A DNA stretch of 64,000 bases from Caldilineaceae bacterium SB0661_bin_32. Its GTDB lineage: Bacteria > Chloroflexota > Anaerolineae > Caldilineales > Caldilineaceae. The notes below the pieces were generated by a model, which saw nothing but the letters and a program-made list of their open reading frames with translations, was not told where the DNA came from and searched no databases. Of the stretch, positions 45,524-54,552 are shown one piece after another. The stretch spans positions 62,001 to 126,000 of the forward strand of contig VXMH01000055.1 of NCBI GenBank assembly GCA_009841235.1, written 5' to 3'. How positions within the stretch are numbered: position 1 is the first letter of the stretch; every line of letters starts with the position of its first letter. Made by a program: the position numbers and the translations under genes.

Positions 45524-47125
45524 ATGTCTGAAAGATTCAAGGTATTGGTGAGTGACAAGCTTTCGCAGAATGGCTTGCGGCCGCTGGTGGAAGCGGAAAG
45601 CATTGCGCTCGATATCCGCACCGAGCTGTCACCTGAAGAGCTGCTCTCCCTGATTCCGGCCTATCATGCGCTCCTTGTTCGCAGCAGCACGCAGGTTACG
45701 GATGATCTCATCTGCGCAGGCAAGCGGCTCCAGGCGATCGGCCGCGCCGGCACCGGCGTTGACAATATCGACGTGGAGGCCGCGACCCGGGCCGGTGTGA
45801 CCGTCGTGAACACGCCAACCGGCAACACAGTCGCCGCCGCCGAACATACGATCGCCATGTTGCTGGCGCTGGCCCGAAATATACCTCAGGCCGATCGCAA
45901 CGTGCGCTCCCGGCAGTGGGATAGGGGCGCCTTCGTCGGTACCGAGGTAAGGGGCAAGGCGCTTGGAATCGTCGGGCTGGGCCGAATCGCCCAGGAAGTG
46001 GTGCAGTTTGCTCTTTCGCTGGGAATGAGGGTGTTCGCCTACGACCCTTTTGTCAGCCAGGAGTACGCCTCGCAGAGGCATGTAACGCTCATTTCCCTTG
46101 ATGAAATGCTGCCGCTGGTGGATTTCCTCACCGTGCACGTTCCTCTTACGGATGCCACCCGCAACATCATTGACGCCGGCAGGCTCAAGCAGTTGAAACA
46201 GGGCGCACGGGTTCTGAATGTCGCCCGAGGCGGAATCATCGACGAAGACGCGCTGGCTGCGGCGGTCGCCTGCGGCCACCTCGGAGGCGCCGCCCTGGAT
46301 GTCTTTGCGTCCGAGCCCCTGCCCGGGGACAGCCCTCTGAGAGAGAATGACAAGATCATTCTGACGCCCCATCTGGGCGCAAGTACAGTCGAAGCGATGG
46401 ACCGTGTAGCGGAGGACGTTGCAGTGCAGGTGATGGACATTCTGCACGGGAGGCCGGCTCTCTACGCCGTTAACGCGCCGATTCTGCCCCCCACGGCCCT
46501 GAACACTGTCATCCCGTTTATTGATTTAGCGGAACGAATGGGCCGCTTTTTGCGTCAAATAGACGAAGAAGGTATCAGCAGGCTGGAAATTACCGGCCAC
46601 GGCCCCGTGACCGCCTTCGACATGACCTATATCGTGGCATCTGCGATTCGCGGCGTGCTGTCGGATATCGTAGAAGAACGAGTCAACCTGGTAAACGCCG
46701 AGCTGACGGCCCGCAGTCGGGGAATCGAGATCGTTCAACGCAAGATGCCGAAACATGAACGTTATGAGAGTATGATTACGCTGCGGCTAACCAGCGCCAG
46801 TGGAACGAACTCCGTGCTGGGAACCGTTCTGCTGGACGAGTTGAAATTCGTCGCAGTTAACGATCTGTGGGTGGAGTTTCCGGCCGCGGGAAACCTTCTG
46901 CTGGCGTCGCATACGGACCGGCCCGGCATGATCGGAAAAGTCGGTACCCTTCTGGGCCGTTCCGACGTGAATATCAGCTTTATGCACGTAGGACGTCGAG
47001 AACCGCGCGGAGAGTCGATTATGGTGTTGGGCACCGACGAGCGGACCCCGGCCAAGGTCCTGAAGAAACTGGCGGATATTCAGGATATTCGCTGGCTGAA
47101 AGCTGTCGAGTTACGCGAATCGTAA
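45524..47125 (+). CDS. serA: D-3-phosphoglycerate dehydrogenase
   Basis: A 533-residue long-form enzyme for the first step of serine synthesis (3-phosphoglycerate to phosphohydroxypyruvate). Visible are AIGRAGTGVDNID, the NAD loop LGIVGLGRIAQEV, catalytic Arg in NVARGGIIDE, Glu in FASEPLP and His in LTPHLGAST. After residue 320 come the intervening substrate-binding domain and the C-terminal ACT domain (HTDRPGMIGKVGTLLGRSDVNI), which gives serine feedback in many species. It follows argS by 7 bp and overlaps the next start codon by 1 bp. Confidence 0.97.
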   Translation: MSERFKVLVSDKLSQNGLRPLVEAESIALDIRTELSPEELLSLIPAYHALLVRSSTQVTDDLICAGKRLQAIGRAGTGVDNIDVEAATRAGVTVVNTPTGNTVAAAEHTIAMLLALARNIPQADRNVRSRQWDRGAFVGTEVRGKALGIVGLGRIAQEVVQFALSLGMRVFAYDPFVSQEYASQRHVTLISLDEMLPLVDFLTVHVPLTDATRNIIDAGRLKQLKQGARVLNVARGGIIDEDALAAAVACGHLGGAALDVFASEPLPGDSPLRENDKIILTPHLGASTVEAMDRVAEDVAVQVMDILHGRPALYAVNAPILPPTALNTVIPFIDLAERMGRFLRQIDEEGISRLEITGHGPVTAFDMTYIVASAIRGVLSDIVEERVNLVNAELTARSRGIEIVQRKMPKHERYESMITLRLTSASGTNSVLGTVLLDELKFVAVNDLWVEFPAAGNLLLASHTDRPGMIGKVGTLLGRSDVNISFMHVGRREPRGESIMVLGTDERTPAKVLKKLADIQDIRWLKAVELRES

Positions 47126-48036
47126 TGAGCAGAGACTCAAACTCGGAGAGTCGTTTCGGAAATCAGACAGGGCGCCATTGCAAAGGGTGGAGAATTGGCC
47201 CCTCCGGTCGCTGCCCAGGGACCGATTCCAACAATGTCGCTCGGAACGCAACTGCTGCCGGCGCGCCGGCAGTTGGCAAATGCCAGCGAGCAGGGTCCGC
47301 AAAAAACCTGTCCCCGAGCCTGCTGGCGATGGCCCTCCTCTGGGTAGTGCCAATTCTTGCGTGCGGCAGCTTTCAACCCCGCCCAACCCCCACCAGGGAA
47401 CAGCCGGTCGCAGCGCCTGCCGCAGAAACCCCTGTCCCGGATCAACCGACTCCGACCGTTCCTCCGACAACGACCCCCAACCCGACTCAGACGGCAGTTC
47501 CTTCCCCTATACCAACGATCGCGGTCAGAAATCCCCTGACAATCGGTGAACCGGCGCGTATCACCGTCGCCGGAGGACTCAATGTTCGCGAGCAGCCTAC
47601 GGTCAGATCTCCGGCCGTCACACTTCTTGCCCAGGGCAAGCGCATTACGGTCCTGGAAGGTCCCGTAAGCTCTGACGGATACATCTGGTGGAAGGTCGAT
47701 GACAACCAGGGCACAGTTGGCTGGGTAGCCGGAGGCCAGGGAATCGATGACTGGATCTCTCCGCAGGTGGGAGAAGCCCGTCCTATCGACCGCTCGCCTG
47801 TCATCGGCGATCGGGTCATCGTCACGCTCAATGGCGAACTGACCGTGCGCGCCCTGCCCGGTATCGGTTCGACCATTGTTTCCCGCGCCAGGACAAGCCA
47901 GGTCTTTGAGGTCGTGGCCGGGCCCCAGGCCGCGGACGGGTACTTCTGGTACCAGATTCGTTCAGACGATGGTGAAGTTGAGGGCTGGGCAGCCGATGGC
48001 CGCGAAGGAGAGCGCTGGCTTAGTCCGCTGGAGTAA
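47125..48036 (+). CDS. Lipoprotein with two SH3b domains
   Basis: A 303-residue predicted cell-surface protein. The ATG overlaps the serA stop (TAATG). A basic N-terminal stretch of about 60 residues precedes the hydrophobic segment LLAMALLWVVPILACGS, whose ILAC is a likely lipobox; this long n-region is unusual, so a later start remains possible. A proline/threonine-rich spacer (about residues 90-130) leads to two bacterial SH3 domains (GLNVREQPTVRSPAV and ELTVRALPGIGSTIV). SH3b domains often bind cell-wall or envelope peptides; no catalytic domain is attached. Confidence 0.75.
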   Translation: MSRDSNSESRFGNQTGRHCKGWRIGPSGRCPGTDSNNVARNATAAGAPAVGKCQRAGSAKNLSPSLLAMALLWVVPILACGSFQPRPTPTREQPVAAPAAETPVPDQPTPTVPPTTTPNPTQTAVPSPIPTIAVRNPLTIGEPARITVAGGLNVREQPTVRSPAVTLLAQGKRITVLEGPVSSDGYIWWKVDDNQGTVGWVAGGQGIDDWISPQVGEARPIDRSPVIGDRVIVTLNGELTVRALPGIGSTIVSRARTSQVFEVVAGPQAADGYFWYQIRSDDGEVEGWAADGREGERWLSPLE

Positions 48037-48165
48037 CCCTTCTCCTGAAGAAACCTTGTGACCCGTCCTGGAATGAACAAGGCCCATCGCAAGCTGACGC
48101 GGTTCCGCCTCCCAGCGGAGACCCGCTGGACACGCGAGAGCCGCTTCAGAGGAATGCATCGCCCG

Positions 48166-49374
48166 CTATCCCAATCTCTTCAGTGCAGATTCAAGAATCA
48201 ACACGGCCTGCCAGTATTCGTCCAGGTTGAGATGCTCGTGGGGCGTATGATCCAGGCTGCTGTCACCTGGGCCGTAGGCCGCAATAGGGCACTGCCACGC
48301 CGGCCCAACTACGTTCATATCGCTGGTGCCGCTCTTGCTCACAAAACGGGGTCGTTCAGAGGTCTGTTCGCGAATGGCTGCGAGAAAGCCGCGTACAAGC
48401 GGGCTGTTGCGGCCGCTTCGCCATGCCGGTTCGTACCCGTGGAAGCGGAACGCCATGCGCAGATCTTCGTCACCGAAATGGAGTTTCCGAGGGGAAGCAT
48501 CGGCGCCGCTCACATAGGGCGGCGCCGGCGGGGGATCTTGCTCATGAACGCGTTCTCTTGCCCAATTCCACATCTCGCCCAGGAACGCGTCAACGTCAAA
48601 TTCGAGCGGAAGTCGAATGCCTATTTTGGTCCATACCAGGTCGCGCATCGACTTGTCGGTCCATGTGCGCAGCTCCCGCAGGCTGGGACGCAGCTGGTCG
48701 AACATCCTGTTCCTGTCACGATTGAAACAGGCTGCATAGCCGACAAGCCAGTTCCACAGGTCTACCGCATTCGTGGCGACGCCTGGGTTGGGGCCGGCTG
48801 AGTGCATCATCGGCTGGTCTGCCTTCATCTCCAGCAGTATGCGCCCCATATAGAAGAGCGTGATGCGGGTGGCGCCGCTGGGCTCACCGATGACGCAGAA
48901 GTCCGGGACCGGCTCCTGGCTCCCGTCAAAACGGTCGCGAATGAACCGGGCCCCTTTGCTTGTCGCCGCCTCCTCTTCCACCGCGCCAACAACCACCAGG
49001 CGAGTATCGTTGCGGTGGGCCCATTCCGACCCCAGCCGGGCGGCCGCTGCCGCGAAAGTCGCTAAAGGCCCTTTGGCGTCGACGGAGCCCCTTCCATAGA
49101 GCAAGGGTCCGTCTCGCCCCTTTTCCACTCGCACCGGGATGTCGCCGAAAACGGTGTCGATGTGCCCAAGCAGAACCACTGTCTGCCCGGCATCGGCTGC
49201 CCCGATTTCACCGACTGCGTTGCCGGCGGCGTCGACCTCGTACCTGTCGTATCCAAGGGAGCCCATCGCCTCGACCAGGTAGGCGCTGGCTTTCAGTTCG
49301 TCGCCGCTGAAGGAAGGGATTTCGACCAAGCGCGTCAGCAGGCTTTCGGCTTCATCTCGGGAGAGTTCAGACAT
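48166..49374 (-). CDS. M20-family peptidase, LysK/[LysW]-lysine hydrolase-like
   Basis: A 402-residue metallopeptidase (ATG at 49374; an in-frame GTG at 49383 is the alternative). Zinc motifs are seen: [23 protein letters not shown], the catalytic glutamate pair in [14 protein letters not shown], and a C-terminal [14 protein letters not shown] with [21 protein letters not shown]. These blocks match LysK/ArgE enzymes that release lysine or ornithine from the LysW carrier protein in the alpha-aminoadipate route. No lysW or other lys gene is nearby, so another N-acyl amino acid could be the substrate. It lies 37 bp after the PAC2 gene. Confidence 0.82.
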   Translation of the reverse strand: MSELSRDEAESLLTRLVEIPSFSGDELKASAYLVEAMGSLGYDRYEVDAAGNAVGEIGAADAGQTVVLLGHIDTVFGDIPVRVEKGRDGPLLYGRGSVDAKGPLATFAAAAARLGSEWAHRNDTRLVVVGAVEEEAATSKGARFIRDRFDGSQEPVPDFCVIGEPSGATRITLFYMGRILLEMKADQPMMHSAGPNPGVATNAVDLWNWLVGYAACFNRDRNRMFDQLRPSLRELRTWTDKSMRDLVWTKIGIRLPLEFDVDAFLGEMWNWARERVHEQDPPPAPPYVSGADASPRKLHFGDEDLRMAFRFHGYEPAWRSGRNSPLVRGFLAAIREQTSERPRFVSKSGTSDMNVVGPAWQCPIAAYGPGDSSLDHTPHEHLNLDEYWQAVLILESALKRLG

Positions 49375-49411
49375 TTCCGCCACGGGTTACGGGTCGAGAG
49401 GTTCGAGGACG

Positions 49412-50332
49412 TCAACTCTCCAGGTCGTCCAACAGGTCACCCAACTCCCGCTCCCAGACGTCATCGAGGGGCATGAAGGGATTTTCAGTGAATTCGTCAT
49501 CCAGCTTCTGCAGGTATGCCTGCACGTCGAGCTGGGGCGCCTGCCGGGAAAGTTCCTCCATCTGTTCTTCCATGGAAGAGATCAACTCGTCGCTCTGAAT
49601 GCGCAGCTCCGACAGATCCATTCCAAGGTGAAACATGAAGTCTGCTCTGCGCATAATGTCGTACCAGGCCTTGACGTCGTCTTCGATACGGACACTCTGC
49701 GCCGGCAGCATCACCTGGCCGAAATCATACGCGGGGACAAAGCCGTGGAAGCAGATGTACTCCTTGTTGCGCTGCCCGGCATGATAGGCGAGATAGGAGC
49801 CTATGGTCGTGCCGCCTTCGTAGTTGGAGAATCGGACGGCATATTCCTCCATCTCCTTGCGCATCTCTTCCAGACTGAATACACAGGAAATGTCGCGGTC
49901 CTTGTTGAAGGGCATGGCGCCGTACACGCCGCCTACGGCCACGACTCGCTTGACGCCCAGCGTCTCTACAATGTCAAAGAAGGCGTCGGCATACTCCTCC
50001 TCGTTGACGTGCGGTTCCTCACCGAGAAAAATGAAGATTCCCTTGTCCCCGAGTTCAGTGAAATAGATTTCGGTCTTGATGACACGCATCTCCTGAACCA
50101 CGCCTTCTTTGGTGTGGACCTCGGGTCTCAGAAGATGATGGGCGCCCGGCATCTGAAAGAGGAAGAACCGGTCGCGGCTGATTTCGCCGATCTTGCGCGT
50201 GTCCAGCTTCTCGATCAGATAGGCAGGTAGGCCGGACGAGATCGAGCCGGCGTCTGCCCACTGGTGCCAACCGGCTATCATGACCGTTTCACTGGCGGTC
50301 GGCGTCTCCCACAAATGTACTCGCTCGTCCAT
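49412..50332 (-). CDS. PAC2 family protein
   Basis: A 306-residue protein with the PAC2 (proteasome-assembly-chaperone-2) fold: MIAGWHQWADAGSISSGLPAYL, IFIFLGEEPHVNEEEYADAF and VVAVGGVYGAMPFNKDRDIS. The C-terminal ELRIQSDELISSMEEQMEEL is probably coiled coil. PAC2 proteins are found in Actinobacteria, Chloroflexota and archaea, sometimes near proteasome genes; none is in this window. A GAGG site precedes the ATG. Confidence 0.9.
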   Translation of the reverse strand: MDERVHLWETPTASETVMIAGWHQWADAGSISSGLPAYLIEKLDTRKIGEISRDRFFLFQMPGAHHLLRPEVHTKEGVVQEMRVIKTEIYFTELGDKGIFIFLGEEPHVNEEEYADAFFDIVETLGVKRVVAVGGVYGAMPFNKDRDISCVFSLEEMRKEMEEYAVRFSNYEGGTTIGSYLAYHAGQRNKEYICFHGFVPAYDFGQVMLPAQSVRIEDDVKAWYDIMRRADFMFHLGMDLSELRIQSDELISSMEEQMEELSRQAPQLDVQAYLQKLDDEFTENPFMPLDDVWERELGDLLDDLES

Positions 50333-50377
50333 GTCAATACCTCGATTTCCTTTAGATAGAACTGCGGCGGCGTCAGG

Positions 50378-51262
50378 TCAAGGGCGTAGCATGCGAAAGA
50401 CGATTACCGGTGGAATCTCGCTGAAGTTTGGCCCCCAGCTGAGTTCACGCCTTCCAGGTGGATGGGTTGACGGAAATGCTCTTTCTTCGATGCCGTCCAG
50501 GACAAAGCCGACCTGCAGGCCAACGTTCAATAAGGCGTAAAGAGGTCGGTGAAAGTAGGGCTGCGGCAGAGGCTGACCGCCCAGCGCGCGCCCGCTGAAC
50601 ATGGTGGGCGTCATATAGCCGCTGACCCGCACGCCGTAGGTCATGACTTCCTCGCCGTCGAGCTCTTCTCTCTCCCCAAAGAGGGCTGAGCTGGCCTGAT
50701 TGAAGCAAGGGTGCATCATTGAAAAAACGAAGCGGCCTCCCGGCTTCAGCAAACCGAATAGACTGCGGAACAATGGTTCGATCTCGGCCATGTCAAAAAG
50801 GGCCATATTGGACAGTGCGCAATCGAACTTCCCTTCATCGATCTTCGCCATTCCCTTTTCGTCATTGGCATCAAGCACGAAATACCGAATTTCACCGTCT
50901 TCGTCTGTGCTTCGCTTTCTGGCGAACCGGATCATTTCTTCAGCCACGTCGAATGCGACAACCCGGGCCCCCAGCCGGCCCAGCCTTCTACTCGTCAGGC
51001 CGTTGCCGCAAGCGACATCCAATACCAGCTGTCCCGGTTGAATTGAGAGCAGTTTCTCAATGGCGGGCCAGCAGAGAACATTCACAAAATCGTTGCCTTC
51101 CCCCATGGAACTGTCCCAATACGCGGAATTGTGGTTCCAGACTCGTTCCACTTCATGCCGGTAATCGGGAAATGAGGTTTCGGAATGTATAGGAAGTTCC
51201 GCCAATCTTTCGCTTCCGGCTGACGAACTGTCTGTCTCGGCCTTCCCGCCCGTTCGGGACAT
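50378..51262 (-). CDS. Class I SAM-dependent methyltransferase
   Basis: A 294-residue methyltransferase. The start at 51262 is chosen for its AGGAG site 7 bp upstream; longer readings to 51280 or 51385 add unconserved residues. Motif I is VLDVACGNGLTSRRLGRLG, the acidic loop VVAFDVAEEM, then FDCALSNMALFDM and LKPGGRFVFSMMHPCF. The N-terminal part (YWDSSMGEGNDFVNVLCWPAI) resembles small-molecule methyltransferases of the UbiE/ArsM type. The substrate is unknown. Confidence 0.87.
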   Translation of the reverse strand: MSRTGGKAETDSSSAGSERLAELPIHSETSFPDYRHEVERVWNHNSAYWDSSMGEGNDFVNVLCWPAIEKLLSIQPGQLVLDVACGNGLTSRRLGRLGARVVAFDVAEEMIRFARKRSTDEDGEIRYFVLDANDEKGMAKIDEGKFDCALSNMALFDMAEIEPLFRSLFGLLKPGGRFVFSMMHPCFNQASSALFGEREELDGEEVMTYGVRVSGYMTPTMFSGRALGGQPLPQPYFHRPLYALLNVGLQVGFVLDGIEERAFPSTHPPGRRELSWGPNFSEIPPVIVFRMLRP

Positions 51263-51437
51263 GGGCCCGCTCCTGTTCATACACTTCGGGACTGCTCTCT
51301 CGCAACTGACGGACACCGCGAAACGAAGTTTGCTTCGGGCACATTGTACCACATTGGTGTTGGGGCTGGACATAGCGCGTTGCAAAGGTCTCCCGGCGGC
51401 GACGGCTGCAACGGCTTCAAAAGTGAGTGTCTGAAGG

Positions 51438-52337
51438 CTATTCCGCCAGCTCAGTCAGGTCAAAGACCGGCCCATGAACGCAGGCGCGAGTGTAGCCCCC
51501 GCCTGCTGTTGGGACGGCGCATACAAGGCAGGCGCCAACCCCGCACAGCAGGTCTGCGCGGACGAGAATCTGGGCGAAGTTCCCGTCAACCCGAAACCGC
51601 GTACTCCTGACGATGTTGAGGAGCTCTCCATAGGACTCGGGGGGTACGCCCGCACAAAGTTGATCCGACCACGCGATCGTACTGTGAATCTGGTCGAGCC
51701 ACTGCCTCTCGCTGCTGACAGTGCGCACCTCAACCTGCACCGGCAGCCGCGCAACCAGACCGGACACGGCGCTGTCCTCTTTGGATCGAATCAGGAGAGT
51801 CACCCGGCTGCCTCTGTCCAGGGCCTGTTCGCACAACGGCAGCAACTGCCAGAACCAGGACGGCTCGTCCCTTATGTCAACCAGGATGAGTAGATTATGA
51901 GGGCCCGGCCTCAGTGTGAACCCATTGCCAAATGGACCAAGCAGGTTCAACAGGTCGCCGGAAACACGCTTCTCCAGCCATTCCAGGCCGCCGTCGCCGG
52001 AATGCTTTCCGGCTTCGGGCGCCGATTCCGGGTGCGCTCCATAACCTGCCGGATTGGTTGGAAGATAGAGTTGCCAGAGGTCGTCCTGGTCCTGCGCTTG
52101 ACGGCCGCAAACGAATAGAGGCTGCCGAGGAAATATGGACCAGTCGCTGCCTCTCTCCAGACCAACGGACGTGCTGCAACGCACGAGGAAGTAGAGGCCG
52201 CTCAGTGTCTGCAAATGCGGCCCGGGTCTGGAGGGCAGGCGGACCGAAATCGGATGGCCTGGCCGAACCAGACTTTCGATCTGTCCCACGAGGGGGGGAA
52301 GCGGCTCCCATTCGGAACCTGTCACGTCAGTTTGCAA
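51438..52337 (-). CDS. PyrK-like electron-transfer protein with C-terminal 2Fe-2S site
   Basis: A 299-residue protein starting at TTG. The C-terminal cluster CGVGACLVC...ACVHGPVF matches the 2Fe-2S domain of dihydroorotate dehydrogenase electron-transfer subunit PyrK. The preceding region resembles the NAD-binding half of ferredoxin reductases (LLILVDIRDEPSWFWQLLPL), but the usual GGxGxAP motif is absent. The FAD-binding RxYS motif is also not visible. It may therefore be a degenerate or specialised relative. No pyrD gene is nearby; a small membrane-protein gene lies 36 bp upstream. Confidence 0.7.
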   Translation of the reverse strand: MQTDVTGSEWEPLPPLVGQIESLVRPGHPISVRLPSRPGPHLQTLSGLYFLVRCSTSVGLERGSDWSIFPRQPLFVCGRQAQDQDDLWQLYLPTNPAGYGAHPESAPEAGKHSGDGGLEWLEKRVSGDLLNLLGPFGNGFTLRPGPHNLLILVDIRDEPSWFWQLLPLCEQALDRGSRVTLLIRSKEDSAVSGLVARLPVQVEVRTVSSERQWLDQIHSTIAWSDQLCAGVPPESYGELLNIVRSTRFRVDGNFAQILVRADLLCGVGACLVCAVPTAGGGYTRACVHGPVFDLTELAE

Positions 52338-52373
52338 CCCACCGGAGCGATTACCGGCACGCTGGCGGCCCCT

Positions 52374-52655
52374 TTAACTCTGATCGGCATGTTCGCCGTC
52401 ACCGCCCGTCATTGGCTCCAGCTTCTGTTGGGTCGAACCGGCGCCATTGGCCGTCTGCCGGGGCCTTCTTTGCCTTCTGGAGAAGGGGCGTCTCTTCACG
52501 AGAGGCCCCGGCTCAATTATCGCCAGGAGCATGACGATTACGAGTCCGGCAACTGCCAGGATCGCGAGGATCTGCCAGACTGACGAAAGGAGTTCTGACG
52601 CAACCGCTGAGGCCAGGAAAAAGGACTGCTCTAACGCGCCAAGTGATGTTTCCAT
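52374..52655 (-). CDS. Small single-pass membrane protein
   Basis: A 93-residue protein with one membrane helix (about 28-48, WQILAILAVAGLVIVMLLAI) and a basic, glutamine-rich cytoplasmic tail (RRPFSRRQRRPRQ). The ATG lacks a strong ribosome site. It lies 36 bp upstream of the PyrK-like gene on the same strand. No family was recognised. Confidence 0.5.
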   Translation of the reverse strand: METSLGALEQSFFLASAVASELLSSVWQILAILAVAGLVIVMLLAIIEPGPLVKRRPFSRRQRRPRQTANGAGSTQQKLEPMTGGDGEHADQS

Positions 52656-52737
52656 TTTTCAGGCCGGCCTGATGCAGAGCGCGCACCCTGGCGATTCTGC
52701 CGATTGCCATCAAATTCCTGGATGCACCGTAACTTTG

Positions 52738-52746
52738 TGGTACAAT
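52738..52746 (+). promoter_or_regulatory. Extended -10 promoter for the DUF58/TgpA operon
   Basis: TGGTACAAT (extended -10, TACAAT at 52741-52746) about 170 bp upstream of the DUF58 GTG; the -35 region is weak. Confidence 0.45.
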
Positions 52747-52917
52747 CTGTTCAGTTTTGCCCGGGGGACATGGCCGGCAATCCTTCAGGGAGCAGTAGAT
52801 TCAAAAGACTGCCGTCCCGGCTGCGCCGGATGACGCCAAAGAGGAGCCGCCGGCAAGCGCCTCTCGCGTCCATTCTCACATACCATCGGGAAACTGCCAA
52901 TCTCTGACCTGGTTACT

Positions 52918-54552
52918 GTGACAGCCCGCAAATTGAGCAGACCCTCAGCAAGTTCCCGCCGCCTTTATCCTCAGCGGGTGCTCGACCGGCTCCTGAACCG
53001 CCATCTGCCCGCGGGATGGCGCATCGAGTTGCGTAACGGCTGGCCGCTTCTCTTCATTCCCCTCCTGCTCTTCATGCAGCTCCTGGGCCCGAGCCCAATC
53101 TGGGTTGCACTTCTGATCTCGTTGATCGGTCTCTATGCAATCAGCTATTTCTGGGTCCGAAATCAGGTCCTGCAGCTGTTTTTTGAGAGGCATCGAGAAG
53201 GAGCCATGCTGGTCGTAGGCGACTCCTTGCAGGAACGGTTTGTCGTCCGCAACGATAGCACACTCCCATTGCACTGGCTCGAGTTTGCCGACAGGTCGCT
53301 CTTGCCCGGTTACAATCCGAGGCAGGTGGTCAGCTGCGGCGGTGGCAGCAGCTACCAGTGGCGCGCCGAGGCACACTGCACGCAGAGAGGCGTCTTCCGC
53401 TTGGGACCGCATACGCTGCGGACAGGCGACCCTTTTGGCTTCTTCAGTTTGGAAGTCGTGGATTCTCGTTCGGAATCGCTTCTGGTTTACCCCAGGGTGG
53501 CGCACATTCCCGCGCTTGCTCTGCCCAGAGGAAGCCTGTCCGGCCAGGACCGCCGGCGGCGCGCCCATACAGGGTCGGAGCGCTCTCAGGCTGTGCGGGC
53601 CTATCAGCCGGGGGACAGTCTGCGCCATGTACACTGGCCTACCAGCGCAAAGCAGGGCGAGTTGGTTGTCACGGACGTGGAAACGGAACCGAGCGGAGAC
53701 CTGTGGATCGTGCTTGACGTCAACCGCCTGGTACAGTCTGGCAAAGGTGAGGAGAGTTCACTCGAGACGGGAATCGTTCTGGCGGCAAGCGTTGCAGCCG
53801 AATTTCTGAGCGGCGGCGAGCGCAGGTCCGTTGGTCTGCTGGCCGCGCCCGCCGCTGAAGCATCTTTTGTTCAGACGGAAGGGGAGTTCGCACTCGACCA
53901 GCAGTTTCTCCCGGAAGCGAGCCCGGCCGGCAACGATACCGGCGCTTGGTCGTCAAATGGGGAACGAAGTCGCCTGCAGACCCCGTCATCGCTGCTCGTA
54001 GATGTACCGCCGCAGCCGGGAAAAGGGCAGGTCTGGCGCATCCTGGCTGCACTGGCTCCGGTAACCGCCGGCAGCCTGTCTCTCGGCGAGCTCTTGCGCC
54101 GCAGCCGGGGCCTGTTCAGCGCCGGGCAGACCGTCCTGGCCATTACCCCGGACATCGGCGATGGGGTCGAGGACTGGACCGCCGAGCTGTTGCATCTTCG
54201 CCGCGCCGGCGTTCCGGCCAGCGTCCTTGCCGTGACACCCGCAACCGCAGGCGCCGGCGGCAATCCTGTTGCAGGCGATGGGACCACGGCAATACAGCCA
54301 GACGAAACGCCTGCGGACTCCCTTACCCAAGACCATCTTGAGGTCGAGCCTGAAACCGGCCCCGATCTCACCAGCGAAGATGTGCAAGCGAATCTGATTG
54401 ACATTCTTGCAAGATATGAGATCCCGCTTCGGTTTTTGCAGGCTGGAACTCGACTGACGCCCGCGCTAACCTACCGCCGCACTCGTACAGTCTTGCGTAC
54501 GACCCCCAGCGGCGGCGTCGTGGCACACGAGATTGAGGAAGAGGTAGGGTGA
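52918..54552 (+). CDS. DUF58 domain protein
   Basis: A 544-residue protein starting at GTG. An N-terminal membrane hairpin (about 40-80) precedes the DUF58 signature: FRLGPHTLRTGDPFGFF, then SQAVRAYQPGDSLRHVHW and PTSAKQGELVVTDVETEPSGD. DUF58 is a von-Willebrand-A-like fold that usually accompanies MoxR ATPases and TgpA transglutaminases. The C-terminal 200 residues (proline/threonine-rich linker, IDILARYEIPLRFLQAG) are an extension. It overlaps the TgpA gene by 4 bp. No moxR gene is in the window. Confidence 0.9.
   Translation: MTARKLSRPSASSRRLYPQRVLDRLLNRHLPAGWRIELRNGWPLLFIPLLLFMQLLGPSPIWVALLISLIGLYAISYFWVRNQVLQLFFERHREGAMLVVGDSLQERFVVRNDSTLPLHWLEFADRSLLPGYNPRQVVSCGGGSSYQWRAEAHCTQRGVFRLGPHTLRTGDPFGFFSLEVVDSRSESLLVYPRVAHIPALALPRGSLSGQDRRRRAHTGSERSQAVRAYQPGDSLRHVHWPTSAKQGELVVTDVETEPSGDLWIVLDVNRLVQSGKGEESSLETGIVLAASVAAEFLSGGERRSVGLLAAPAAEASFVQTEGEFALDQQFLPEASPAGNDTGAWSSNGERSRLQTPSSLLVDVPPQPGKGQVWRILAALAPVTAGSLSLGELLRRSRGLFSAGQTVLAITPDIGDGVEDWTAELLHLRRAGVPASVLAVTPATAGAGGNPVAGDGTTAIQPDETPADSLTQDHLEVEPETGPDLTSEDVQANLIDILARYEIPLRFLQAGTRLTPALTYRRTRTVLRTTPSGGVVAHEIEEEVG

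Noticed and set aside
46867-47124. Longer N-terminus for the SH3b lipoprotein
   Set aside because: It would lie inside serA in another frame; the ATG at 47125 overlaps the serA stop.
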